From NCBI GenBank assembly GCA_964425605.1, contig CAYRNR010000004.1, positions 77,857 to 141,856 of the forward strand: DNA of 64,000 nt, written 5' to 3'. Position numbers and translations under genes: made by a program. Below, piece after piece: positions 37,968 to 47,400 of this stretch (the first letter of the stretch is position 1; each line of letters starts with the position of its first letter). This DNA comes from CAYRNR01 sp964425605. GTDB lineage: Bacteria; Myxococcota_A; UBA796; UBA9615; CAYRNR01. Under the pieces are notes generated by a model. The model worked only from the letters and a program-made list of their open reading frames with translations. It made no database searches and had not been told where the DNA came from.

Positions 37968-38980
37968 GTCCCCTCGCACACCGCCAGCACCTCGTCGGGC
38001 AGCGGCGCGATCCACACGGGTACCTCGAACGTCTCGCTCCCGAGCACCGTCAGGTTGCCCTGGGCGTCCGGCGCCTCGCCGACCACCTCGACGACCGACA
38101 CGCCCGGCGTGGCGTGGTTGGTGATGTGGAACAGGGCGGGGAGGCGGCAGGCCTCGTCGAGCCAGTCGAGGTCCACGGCGTCGGCGATGGCGTCCTGGGT
38201 GGGGGCGAGGACCAGGGGATAGGTGGGCTGGAACGGCACGGTCAGCTCGCCCTTGCGAGAGACCGCCTGCCCCTCGCCATCGGGGACCAGCTCCCCGGAG
38301 AAGGTGAACCAGCCGCCGTCGGTGGGCGTCGAGGCGTGGACGGTGGGCTCCTCGCGCACCTCGCGCTCGATCACGGTGGTGTCCTCGCGGGTGTCCACGA
38401 CGCGATCCACCTTCTCCATCCACTCGGTGCGCTTGCACGGACCGTCACCGCCGCCGCCGCCGCCGCCGGCGCTCACGGCCGCGGGTTCGTGGCCCGCGTC
38501 CGGGCAACCGGGGAAGGTGAGGTCGTCGTCCTCCTGGTTTGCGGTGCGCGCCGCGTCCACGAGGACGATCAGCCCGACCGTGCCGATCACGGCCAGGGTC
38601 CCCAGCATGATGGCGCCGAAGCACTCGCCCGGCGTCTGGTTGCTCTTGCGGGTGCGCGAGCCGAGCTCGCGCTGGCGGCTCTCGTGGACGAGCTGCACCT
38701 GCTCGGTGCGTAGCGGGGTGTGCACCACGTCGGTGGTCACGGTCAGGGCCAGCTCGCTGGCGGCGTGGTCCACGCGAAGCGCCTCGCCGAAGCCGATCCG
38801 GGTGGAGACCTCCATGTCTCGGCTCGACGACAGCACCTCCTCACGGGCCGGCGTGTCGTCGGTCTCCCACCGGGTGGTGACGTTCGTCTCGACGACGCGG
38901 CCGCGGCAGGCCACCAGCGTCAGGCCGAAGCACAGCGTGGTGAGCGCGGCGATGATCCTGACTCGGAGAGCCGTCTCCAT
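37964..38980 (-). CDS. Lipoprotein with internal transmembrane helix, unknown function
   Basis: A 338-residue protein. The signal and lipobox LVAC (Cys22) are followed by a polar domain with VVHTPLRTEQVQLVHESRQ. A strongly hydrophobic helix (AIMLGTLAVIGTVGLIVLVD, about 118-137) comes next, then a Gly-rich stretch, CKRTEWMEKVDRVV and a beta-sandwich C-terminal part (FTFSGELVPD ... LPALFHITNHATPGVSVVEVVG). No family is recognised. The combination of lipid anchor and mid-chain helix is unusual and implies a two-point membrane attachment or a misread signal. The ATG at 38980 is preferred to the start at 39076, which is antisense to the neighbouring gene's upstream region. Its stop overlaps the RNase J-like stop by 4 bases. 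Confidence 0.7.
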   Translation of the reverse strand: METALRVRIIAALTTLCFGLTLVACRGRVVETNVTTRWETDDTPAREEVLSSSRDMEVSTRIGFGEALRVDHAASELALTVTTDVVHTPLRTEQVQLVHESRQRELGSRTRKSNQTPGECFGAIMLGTLAVIGTVGLIVLVDAARTANQEDDDLTFPGCPDAGHEPAAVSAGGGGGGGDGPCKRTEWMEKVDRVVDTREDTTVIEREVREEPTVHASTPTDGGWFTFSGELVPDGEGQAVSRKGELTVPFQPTYPLVLAPTQDAIADAVDLDWLDEACRLPALFHITNHATPGVSVVEVVGEAPDAQGNLTVLGSETFEVPVWIAPLPDEVLAVCEGT

Positions 38981-39069
38981 GGCCCGCCATGCTACCACCG
39001 CGCCGGGCATTTGCCTTGGCGCGCCCCCACTCGCGTGGGACACTGGGGCCTCCACTGGAGGGCTGGCGC

Positions 39070-40686
39070 GTGCCACCGGACATCACAACGACCACCACCC
39101 GTCGTCGAGACGAGCAGCAACAGCCCGCAGGGGATGTGCGTCCGGCGCCACCGCGTCGAGACGTGCTGTCCGATCCGCTCCAGGCCCACGGCGCAGACCT
39201 GCAGCTGGACGAGGCCGAGCCGGCAACGGGCCTGCTGACCGCGGACGAGGCCAAGTCCGCGTTGGACTACAACAAGGGCAAGCGCCTCGGGAGCAAGGGC
39301 TGGCAGACCGTCGCCAAGGTCGTGGCCAGCGCGGAGACGGACCTGACCGACAAGCTGGTCCAGGACGTGGCCGCCTGGCAGAAGAACAAGGGGCTGGGCC
39401 ACGACGGCAAGGTCGGCGACATCACGCTGCAGTGGCTGTCGCAGGAGAAGGGCGGCGAGTCCCTCGACGCGCACATCAAGAGTGAACACACCGTGTTCCT
39501 GGGCATCCGCAAGAAGTCCCGCGGCCGCGAGGCGCGCAAGCTCGAGGGCGCCATCGGGTCGAAGAACGTCAGCGCCGTCACCGGCGCGGACGACGCCCAC
39601 GAGGACCAGGTCAAGGTGGGCACCAAGTGGGAGGATCTGACCAGCGATCCGGGGATCCAGGCGCTCCTGGCCACGATGCCCAAGCTCGACGCGGCCAAGC
39701 TCAAGTCGCTCACGGCATTCATCAAGGACTCCGGCGCCGAGACCAAGGACGAGCTCGCCCAGCTGCTGCAGGTGCTGTACAGGGTCGAGACGGGCAAGGG
39801 GCTGATGAAGCGGATGGTGCTGTCGGGCCACAGCGGCGGCGAGAGCATCGAGGGCGATGGCATGCAGGCCATCGAGTTCAGCCACCTGGCCAAGCTCAAC
39901 AAGGTCTTCCCCATCGCCTTCGGCCAGGTGGAAGACCTGATGATCAGCGGCTGCAACACCGGCCACATCAAGCTGCTGGACACCTACCGCAAGATGTTCC
40001 CCAACGTCCGGACCATCTGGGCCTACGCCGGGTACTCGCCCGCCGGGACCCACGCCGGCGGCAGCCCGGTCCACATCGCCAAGTGGTCCCGCGACACCAA
40101 GGGCCGCGGCGACGGCAACATGGACAAGGGCCGCAAGGAGCTGTCGAAGCGCAACCAGAAGAACGACAAGAACGTGGCCATCTGGTCCAAGACGGACGGG
40201 TACAAGACCGACAGCCCCGAGGCGGGCTCGGACCTCAGCGAGGTCATCGACGATCTCGACACCTACACCCCCGCGTACACCGAGGCGTACGACAAGGGTG
40301 TGATCAACCGCGGCCCCCTGGGCCAGCTCCAGACCACGCTACAGGTCCTGTGCGGCAACTACTCCGACGCGGACCTCACGCCCCACGGCCACAACCTCGC
40401 CGACCTGCGCAAGATGAACCGCCACGTGATGTTCCTGCGCCACTGGAAGGAGGTCTCGACCTACTTCGCCAAGACCTACGGAGCCGAGGTCCAGGCGGGG
40501 TACACGGAGGTCTCCGAGACCATGCCGGACTGGGCCAAGCTCAGCCGCAGCGACGCGCTGACCCAGATCAAGGCGTTCGGCGTGGCCGCGGGCAAGTCCA
40601 CCGGCGGCAACGCCAAGAAGGCCCACGACCGCCTGGTCGCAGTCCTCGAGGGCCTCGATCCGTCGCAGATCCCGCTGTATCGATAG
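39070..40686 (+). CDS. Putative caspase-fold effector with peptidoglycan-binding-like N-terminal module
   Basis: A 538-residue protein without a signal peptide. Residues 1-50 are disordered (TTTTRRRDEQQQPAG...). Residues 55-123 look like a peptidoglycan-binding-like helical module (LLTADEAKSALDYNKGKRLG ... VQDVAAWQKNKGLG-HDGKVG-ITLQWL), a type seen in cargo of extracellular contractile injection systems. A helical linker follows. Then comes a caspase/CHAT-like core: MVLSGHSGG (His254) and DLMISGCNTG (Cys295) at the ends of two hydrophobic strands, followed by MFPNVRTIWAYAGYSP. A His-Cys dyad in this spacing is the hallmark of clan CD proteases. The GTG at 39070 has GGAGGG upstream. No contractile genes are nearby. 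Effector or toxin function is an inference from domain logic. Confidence 0.6.
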   Translation: MPPDITTTTTRRRDEQQQPAGDVRPAPPRRDVLSDPLQAHGADLQLDEAEPATGLLTADEAKSALDYNKGKRLGSKGWQTVAKVVASAETDLTDKLVQDVAAWQKNKGLGHDGKVGDITLQWLSQEKGGESLDAHIKSEHTVFLGIRKKSRGREARKLEGAIGSKNVSAVTGADDAHEDQVKVGTKWEDLTSDPGIQALLATMPKLDAAKLKSLTAFIKDSGAETKDELAQLLQVLYRVETGKGLMKRMVLSGHSGGESIEGDGMQAIEFSHLAKLNKVFPIAFGQVEDLMISGCNTGHIKLLDTYRKMFPNVRTIWAYAGYSPAGTHAGGSPVHIAKWSRDTKGRGDGNMDKGRKELSKRNQKNDKNVAIWSKTDGYKTDSPEAGSDLSEVIDDLDTYTPAYTEAYDKGVINRGPLGQLQTTLQVLCGNYSDADLTPHGHNLADLRKMNRHVMFLRHWKEVSTYFAKTYGAEVQAGYTEVSETMPDWAKLSRSDALTQIKAFGVAAGKSTGGNAKKAHDRLVAVLEGLDPSQIPLYR

Positions 40687-40692
40687 CGATCC

Positions 40693-41415
40693 CTACGGAC
40701 CCATCGCAAAACCCAGGGTGGGCAGGAACTGGTCCGGGTCCTCCTCGTCGAGGATGCGCACCACCTCCGCGCGGAGCCGACGCTTCATCTCTGCGTAGGT
40801 CCGGGTCTTCTTGCCCGCGAGCTCCTCGGCGAAGGCCACACAAGCCGGCAGCAGCTCCTCGAGGCTGTACACGCCGTCGACGAATCCAAGATCCGCGGCC
40901 TGGGGCGCGGTGAATCGCCGGCCCGTGTAGTACATCTGCCGGAATCCCTCGGGGGGCATGACGGCTTCGCACGCGGCGATCATGCCGGGCAGCAGCGGGA
41001 TGTTGATGTCCACCTCGGGCAGACAGCACCAGCCGCGGTCCTCGCGCATGAAGCGGAAGTCCAGGTGGGCGGCCATGAACAGCCCGCCGGCGAAGGTGTG
41101 GCCGTTGAGGCAGGCCACGGTGGGCTTGGGGAAGATGCACCAGCGCCGGTACATGGCGTTGACCAGGCGCATGTAGCCGATGATCGCGGAAGGGTCGGCG
41201 GCGCGCTGCATCAGCCAGTTCAGGTCCAGGCCGTTGCAGAAGAACTTGGGGTCCGCGCCCGTGAGGACCACCGCGCCGATGCCGTCGTTGGCCTGGATCG
41301 CGTCGAGGTGGGCCATCATCTCGGCGAGGAAGTCGGGGTGGAAGCGGTTCTCGCCCTCGTGGTCCATGCGAAGGATGCCCACGCGGCCGTCGGTGTCGAG
41401 GTGGATGAAGGACAT
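40693..41415 (-). CDS. Enoyl-CoA hydratase/isomerase (crotonase) family protein
   Basis: This 240-residue crotonase has the family ends of the active site: the CoA loop ADPKFFCNGLDLNWL (about 54-68), the oxyanion-hole Gly region NGHTFAGGLFMAAHLDFRF (about 104-122), and DRGWCCLPEVDINIPLLPGM. The Glu/Asp pattern fits the enoyl-CoA isomerase subgroup better than hydratases, because the first catalytic Glu is not at the usual place. It probably acts on fatty acyl-CoA in beta-oxidation or a degradative pathway. No neighbouring acyl-CoA genes support a specific substrate; a thiolase-family gene occurs 16 kb away. The start at 41415 is preceded by CTGGAG. It converges on the caspase-like gene with a 6-bp gap. 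Confidence 0.88.
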   Translation of the reverse strand: MSFIHLDTDGRVGILRMDHEGENRFHPDFLAEMMAHLDAIQANDGIGAVVLTGADPKFFCNGLDLNWLMQRAADPSAIIGYMRLVNAMYRRWCIFPKPTVACLNGHTFAGGLFMAAHLDFRFMREDRGWCCLPEVDINIPLLPGMIAACEAVMPPEGFRQMYYTGRRFTAPQAADLGFVDGVYSLEELLPACVAFAEELAGKKTRTYAEMKRRLRAEVVRILDEEDPDQFLPTLGFAMGP

Positions 41416-41443
41416 GTGCGTACTCCAGAGGTTCGAAGCAGCC

Positions 41444-41449
41444 TACACT
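41444..41449 (+). promoter_or_regulatory. Possible -10 box for a leaderless transcript
   Basis: TACACT lies 6 bases before the ATG at 41456, with no Shine-Dalgarno sequence between. That spacing would place the transcript start at or next to the start codon. No convincing -35 box was seen. Tentative. Confidence 0.35.
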
Positions 41450-41455
41450 ACGCGT

Positions 41456-42853
41456 ATGGATCGTGGACGCAAGGGCTGGATCATCGCCGCGCTGCTGGTG
41501 TGCCTGACGGGCATCCGCGGCGCGGCCGAGGCTGAGGACATGGACCACCATCACCGCGTGGCGACGCCGATCATCGTGGACACGGACATGGCGCTGGACG
41601 ACGTGCGGACGATCTACGCGTTGCTCGCCGAGGCGGGCCTCGAGATCCGGGCCCTGGCCACCGTGGAGGGCTCCGCCAGCGTCGGGCGAGGGACCGACAA
41701 CCTCGTGGGGATGCTCGAGGAGTGCGGCGCGGTGGGGGCCCCCGTACTCCGGGGCGAACCCCTGGACGGGGCCGAGGCGCCTCCCTGGCGGGGGCGCGTG
41801 GATGGGCTGCGCGGAGCGGCCTTCGCGCCGCCGCGGGGCAGGGTGCGCGTCGGGCAGGTGGCCGAGGAGCTGGCCGGACAGCTCGCCGGCGAGGTGGACT
41901 ACGTGGCCCTGGGGCCGCTGACGAACCTGGCGAGGGCGCTCGCGGAGCAGCCCGCCGCGCTGGAGCACCTGGGTACCCTGTGGTTGCCCGCCCAGATCCG
42001 CGAGGAGGACCAGCTCGACGCGTGGAACCTGGCTTTCGACCCCGCCGCGACCCGGACCGTGTTCGGCGCCGGCCGCCCCGTCGTGCTGGTCGATGTGCTG
42101 CCGGCCGAGCAACTCGACACCGTGCAGCTCCTCCGGCAGCTCGCAGGCGACGCCTCGGCCGCGCGCTGGATCGAGCGCAGCCTCGCCGGGGAGAGCGCCA
42201 CGACCCCCCACTGGCTGATCTACGACGAGCTCGTCGCCGTGGCCCTCGCTCGACCCGACCTCGTCCGCATGCGGCCCCAGCGCTACGCGCTGGCCGACGC
42301 GCGCTGCGACACCTTCCGCATCGTCCCCGCCGCCGACGGCAACGTGCAGGTGGCCGAGATCGCCGACCTGGACGCCGCCGTGGCTCACCTGCTCGACCGC
42401 TGGCAGATCCCGCTGGCCGCGACGTGCGAACACGGCGCCAGCCCGGATGCGGGGACCCAGAACCTCCTGCGGACCTTCCACGGCCACCTCGGGCCCTACG
42501 TCGTGCTCGGCTATCGCCTGGGCCAGGCCGCCCTGGATGCCCTCGCCGCCGAGGGCCACTTCGACGTCTCCGCCCACGTCCACTCGGTGCTCCAGCCCCC
42601 GGCCTCGTGCCTCATCGACGGGGTCCAGATCGGCAGCGGCTGCACCCTGGGCAAGCGCAACATCGAGGTGTCCGCCACCGACGGTCCCGCCTTCGCCCTG
42701 TTCACGACCTCGGACGGCCGCCAGGTGACGGTCCGGCTGCGAGCGGACGTGCCCGGACGGATCAAGCAGATGGTCGAGGAGATGGGGGTGGAGGCCGCCG
42801 GAGAGGCGTTGCTGGTGGAGGAGGCCGAGAGCCTGTTCGAGATCGAGCCGTGA
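41456..42853 (+). CDS. Fusion: exported nucleoside-hydrolase-like domain plus FmdE domain
   Basis: A 465-residue protein with a signal-like start (WIIAALLVCLTGIRGAAEA). Residues 37-325 resemble inosine-uridine nucleoside hydrolases: the calcium/catalytic motif VDTDMALDD (41-49), VALGPLTNLARAL (about 155), and the downstream WNLAFDPAATRTVF. Residues about 335-440 are an FmdE-like domain: FHGHLGPYVVLGYRLGQAAL, SCLIDGVQIGSGCTLGKRNI, then TTSDGRQVTVRLR. FmdE is otherwise known from formylmethanofuran dehydrogenase subunit E and metal-binding proteins. The pairing suggests a metal-linked, periplasmic purine or analogous hydrolase, which is inference. The ATG at 41456 lacks a ribosome site and is divergent from crotonase by 40 bp. 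Its stop touches the HAD stop inside TGATCA. Confidence 0.82.
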   Translation: MDRGRKGWIIAALLVCLTGIRGAAEAEDMDHHHRVATPIIVDTDMALDDVRTIYALLAEAGLEIRALATVEGSASVGRGTDNLVGMLEECGAVGAPVLRGEPLDGAEAPPWRGRVDGLRGAAFAPPRGRVRVGQVAEELAGQLAGEVDYVALGPLTNLARALAEQPAALEHLGTLWLPAQIREEDQLDAWNLAFDPAATRTVFGAGRPVVLVDVLPAEQLDTVQLLRQLAGDASAARWIERSLAGESATTPHWLIYDELVAVALARPDLVRMRPQRYALADARCDTFRIVPAADGNVQVAEIADLDAAVAHLLDRWQIPLAATCEHGASPDAGTQNLLRTFHGHLGPYVVLGYRLGQAALDALAAEGHFDVSAHVHSVLQPPASCLIDGVQIGSGCTLGKRNIEVSATDGPAFALFTTSDGRQVTVRLRADVPGRIKQMVEEMGVEAAGEALLVEEAESLFEIEP

Positions 42854-43741
42854 TCACTCCCGCGTCTTGTTGATCCGGATCCCGAACTCCTCGCTCGACA
42901 GCGACGGGAAACCGTCGGCCGGCACGTCCCGCACCCGCACCACGATCCAGTCGTTGGCCGCGGCGTAGTCGGCGATGCTCATCTCCTGATCCGGGGCCAC
43001 GTGCTCGTCGGGGTTGACGATGAGCCGTAGGCCGCAGCTGGACTCGATCATCTCCTTGTCGCCGCGGCTGTTGCCGGCCACGAACAGGGGGCAGGCCTGG
43101 ACCACGGTCTCGATGGCCTCGCGCTTGCCGTGGTCCTGGGTCACGGGCTGGACGATGTCGTCGGTGATGACGCCGTCGCGGATGATGGAGTGGACCCCCA
43201 CGATGTTCGTCATGGGGATGCCGAGCTGCTCGGAGAGGAATCCCTGGTACAGCACCTGGGGCGAGCCCGTGATGACCCAGACCTCGAAGCCGTTGTCCTC
43301 CAGCAGGTCGATCAGGGCGCGTGACGGCGCGTAGATCTTGTCGCTGTAGTGCTCGGCGAAGCACTGCCGGCCCATCTCGCGGACGTCCTCGACGGTCTCC
43401 CCGGCGAGGTACTGCACGCGGCCGGTGACGTACTCCATGGACACGTTGCGGATGGAGCCCATGTGCGCCAGCAGATCGCGCTTGCGGTCGGGGTGGGCCA
43501 TGGCGTGGGTGTACATGCACTCGTCGGCCAGGTAGTGGGGCGTCTGGCCGAGCACCGTGCCGTCGCCGTCGAACACCGCGACCTTGCGGCCGGCGTGGTC
43601 GGTGGTCTCGGCGAGGAAGGCGGCGAGCTGGGCGTTGGCCGCATCCGTGAACCCCTCGATGGGGCGGATCACCGGTTCGGCGCCGGCCAGCGCCGGCAGC
43701 AGGCACAGCAACAACGTCGCGGGGAACAGGAATCTGGACAT
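42854..43741 (-). CDS. Periplasmic HAD-superfamily phosphatase (phosphoserine/phosphocholine phosphatase-like)
   Basis: A 295-residue HAD hydrolase with a signal peptide (MSRFLFPATLLLCLLPALAGA). The catalytic motif I DGDGT (Asp58, Asp60) is clear. Motif II is in WVITGSPQ, motif III/IV near KREAIETV and PLFVAGNSRGDKEMI. The cap and the order fit HAD-IB phosphoserine-phosphatase-like enzymes, some of which act outside the cytoplasm on phosphocholine. The ATG at 43741 has GGAGGG 4 bases before it; the much longer frame from 44440 overlaps another gene out of phase and is rejected. It follows the small anchored protein (43768-44319) by 26 bp on the same strand, suggesting one transcript. Confidence 0.88.
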   Translation of the reverse strand: MSRFLFPATLLLCLLPALAGAEPVIRPIEGFTDAANAQLAAFLAETTDHAGRKVAVFDGDGTVLGQTPHYLADECMYTHAMAHPDRKRDLLAHMGSIRNVSMEYVTGRVQYLAGETVEDVREMGRQCFAEHYSDKIYAPSRALIDLLEDNGFEVWVITGSPQVLYQGFLSEQLGIPMTNIVGVHSIIRDGVITDDIVQPVTQDHGKREAIETVVQACPLFVAGNSRGDKEMIESSCGLRLIVNPDEHVAPDQEMSIADYAAANDWIVVRVRDVPADGFPSLSSEEFGIRINKTRE

Positions 43742-43767
43742 GGGACCCTCCGGAATCGGAGGGGAGT

Positions 43768-44319
43768 CTAGCCCATCACGACGAACGAAAGCACGCCCGC
43801 CGCGGCAGCCACCAGGGCCGCCTGACCGACGATGAACCACGGCAGGAACGAGCGCCGGCGGGGCCTGGCCTGCTCCTCCTCCTCGTACCAGGTGAAGTCG
43901 CGCTCCACGATGTACTCGAAGGTGGGGTGGTCCTCGATGTTGCTCACGAACGTGAACACGGTCTCGGCGAGCTGCTCGGGGGGCACGCCCTCGACGAACT
44001 CGTGGGCGCCGCCGACGAGGGAACCGCCGTCCAGCGGCAGCAAGTACCCCACGCCCAGCTCGTACTTGGAACTCGTGGGGGGCTGGTGGTCGGCGCTGGA
44101 CGCGGTCTCGAGGCTGGTCACGAGCTTGCCGAAGCGGTCGCCGGTGATGTGGGCGCGGGCGGTGTAGTGGCCCTTGTCGTTGACGGCCCACTGGTTCTCG
44201 ATGAGCACTTCGATTCCGTCGTCGGCGGAGACGAACTCCAGGGTCACGGACTGGGGCGCCTCGAATCCACGGGAGAGGTGGATGTGACCGGGACCGACGA
44301 GGTTTCTGATCTGCTCCAA
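43768..44319 (-). CDS. Tail-anchored protein of unknown function (183 aa)
   Basis: A soluble N-terminal domain of about 150 residues is rich in beta-strands (VTLEFVSADDGIEVLIENQWAV; TSLETASSADHQPPTSSKYELG). An Arg-rich basic patch (RPRRRS) and one C-terminal hydrophobic helix (WFIVGQAALVAAAAGVLSFVVM) follow, so it should be anchored in the inner membrane with its bulk in the cytoplasm. No family was recognised. It is encoded 26 bp upstream of the HAD phosphatase and about 100 bp downstream of the large membrane/vWA gene; a functional link is possible but unproven. Confidence 0.65.
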   Translation of the reverse strand: MEQIRNLVGPGHIHLSRGFEAPQSVTLEFVSADDGIEVLIENQWAVNDKGHYTARAHITGDRFGKLVTSLETASSADHQPPTSSKYELGVGYLLPLDGGSLVGGAHEFVEGVPPEQLAETVFTFVSNIEDHPTFEYIVERDFTWYEEEEQARPRRRSFLPWFIVGQAALVAAAAGVLSFVVMG

Positions 44320-44420
44320 GCGACCTACTCCATTTCTTCGGGGGGCAGTATAGGAGTGGGAATTCGCTGGCTCCTAGGGATAGGACGGACCGCGGCGACC
44401 TCTTGCGGATTCTTGACGAC

Positions 44421-47400
44421 TCAGGGGATTTTCTTGACAAGTGTCGTCGGAATGCGGCCCTCGGACGCGTCGAGCTGCACGACGACGGTCTCGTCGGGGC
44501 CGAGCACGAAGGGATCGGACTCGAGGGTCGCCGCGGAGGTGCCGAACCGCACGCGGTAGCTGCCGGTGGGCGCGCGCACCGACGGCTCGGACAGCGAGCC
44601 CATGTGGACCACGCGGCCGTCGTCGTCCACCAGCGTGAACAGCACCTCCACGGCCCGGGCGAGGCCCTCGGCGAGGGTGTCGGCGTCGTCCGCCTCCACG
44701 TAGATGCCGCCGGTGACCTCGGCCATGCAGCGCAGGGAGGCGGGATCCACGTCGGCGCCCAGGGCGAAGCCCACCACGTTGGCGCGCACCTGGACCTCGG
44801 AGCTGGCGAGGTCCGCGGCCACCGCGCAGGGGTCGCCGCGGCAGGTCTCGATGCCGTCGCTGAGGAGCACGACGATGCGATCCCCCAGGCGGCCGCCGCC
44901 CAGGGGCTGCAGGTCTCGCGCGGCGAGCTCCAGGGAGCGGGCGATGGGCGTCCGGCCGTGGGGTGTGAGTCCGTCCAGGGCCGCCTCGAGGCTCGCGACG
45001 TCGAGGGGACCGGGGGGCACCAGCAGCTCGCTGTCGGTGCAGGTCTTGTCCCGGTGGCCGTACGCGCGCAGGGCCACGGTGGTGTCGGGCGGGAGCTGCG
45101 TGAGGATCTCCGAGACCGCGCGGCGCGCGACCTCGATCTTCAGCCCGTCCCCGGCCCAGCCCCACATGGATCCGGAGCTGTCCACCACCAGCTCGATGGC
45201 GCGGGGCAGGTGGTCCACGGGCACGCCGTCCTGCACGAGCTCCAGCGCGACGGTGCCGAAGGTGCGGGTGGCGACCACGGTGGCCGCGTCGCTGTCCTGC
45301 CAGCCCGATTCGGTGGTCCCGACGGCCTCCACCACGTGGGGGCCCTCGTCGATCTCGGTGTAGCTCCACAGGGCGTGGAACGGGTCGGCCTCGGCGCGGC
45401 CCACCACCAGCCCGTCCACGGTGTACTGCACCGACACCAGCGGGTCGTCGGGATCGTAGGCCTCCACGGCAACGGCCAGGGGCAGGGGCTCGACGCCGGT
45501 GGTGGCCACCAGCGAGCCGTCGGGAGGTTGCACCAGCTCCAGATCCAGCGGCTCGGCGTGGAACGCCACGGTGTACAGCCCGCGCCTCGCCACGAAGGTG
45601 TTGAGGGCGTAGCCGGTCATGTCCGAGTAGGTGTAGGGACCGCGGCCCACGGGATAGACGCCGACGATCCCCCCGCGCACGGGCTCGATTCGGGTCGCGG
45701 TGTCCGAGCCTCGGTTGACCACCCAGACGAACTGCTCGCTGTCGATGGCCACGCCCACCGGCTCGCCCCCGCCCGTGTCGTAGCGACCCAGCACGTCCCC
45801 GGTGCCGCCATCGAACTTGAGCAGCAGATCGCGCGCGCTGTCCGCGACCCAGATGTTCCCGGCCGCGTCGGCGGCGACCCCGCGCCCGCGGCCGTCGTCG
45901 TCTCCGAAGCGGTCCCAGATCTCCCGGGACGGATCGAAGCGGAGCACGCCGCCGCGACCGTTGTCCGCGATCCAGACGTTGCCCCGCAGGTCCACGGCGA
46001 TGCCGTAGAGGGGCGCGCCATCGGGCGGATCGTAGATCTCCACGGCGCTGCCCGAGCGACCCAGGCGGACGAGCTGGTCGCCCGGATTGAGGATCCCCCA
46101 GACCTGGTTGCGGGCGTCCAGCGCGAGGCCGTAGATGCGGCCCTTCACGTCCCCGTACTCCTCCAGGACCTCGCCGTGGGTGGGCTCGTGCAGCTGCAGG
46201 CAGGCGGTGCCCCCCTTGCCCTCGCCGCCGACCCAGACCCGGTTCTGGGCGTCCACCGCCACGCCGCGGGCCCCCTTGCAGGTGGGGACGGTGAACTGCA
46301 CGCAACCGCTGCCGCGGCAGTCGTGGGCCGCGATCTTGGTCAGCTCGTGGGAATCCCGGCTGGCCACGTAGACGTTGCCGTCCAGATCCACGGCGGTCCG
46401 CGACGGATCCCTGCCCACCGCGAAGCGGTCCAGCTCCTCACCGGTGCGGGTGGACAGCTTGGACACGGTGTTCTCGCCGGAGTTCGCGATCCAGATGAAC
46501 GGCGGCGTGAGGGAGGGGGGGACGTCGCTGACCGTTCGGTCGAAGTCGAACCGCGTCACGGACCGGCCCTGGTGGATCACGTCCAGATCGGAGGCGTCCA
46601 TGTCGCGGACCGAGCGCCCGTGTTCGTCCAGCACCGTGACCCACAGGCGGGTCTTCTCGGCGGGATCGGCGGGCTTGAGGCCGCGCGCGAGGATGCGGAA
46701 GGCCGGCCCCCGGTCCCGCTCTTCGGCGGTCAGGTCGGCGTACCCGGCCGTGGAGACGATCACCGGGGTCCCGTCGGCGAGCACCACCGCCGTGGTGCCC
46801 ACACCCGCGCGCGGCGGGAACACCAGATCCACGGGGGTGACCAGGTGGTTCATCCGGAGCAGGCGCACGCCCAGCGCCCACGGGGGGACCAGCGCGAGCA
46901 GCCACAGCAACCCTGCGATCAGGCCCAGGCGGCCGATGTGTTCGCGCCGCCAGCGGCGCGCGTGGGCCAGGATCATCACCACCGAGGCCAGCGGCAGGTA
47001 CACGAACAGGGCGACGAACGGAGGATGCAGCCCCTGGGGGAGCGACGACCACAGCCCCTGCGACAGGGGCATGTCCTCGATGGGCGTCGCCAGCACCGCA
47101 CCCACCGCGAAGGGCAGCGCCGACCACAGGGCGAGGAAGCCCAGGACCCACACACCGACGCGGAGCCAGCGTCCGGCTGGCAGCAGGGGCATCGCCAGGG
47201 CCGCCAGCAGGGTCAGGTGCGCCAGCCGCGCCGGCTCCAGGCCGAACAGCTGCGCCCCGCCGGAGTCGGCGGTCGGGTGGAACCACCAGGTGATGACCGC
47301 GCACCCTCCCAGAGCGGTCCACACGACGGGCGCGGCGGTCGCCGGCCCCCACCCGAGGCGGATGGAACCCGCGGTCGCAGCCGCGGCCGCGACCAGGCCC

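Noticed and set aside
44374..46305. Minus-strand 643-codon open frame within the vWA/propeller gene
   Set aside because: It is out of phase with the real gene and Arg/Gly-rich with no motifs.
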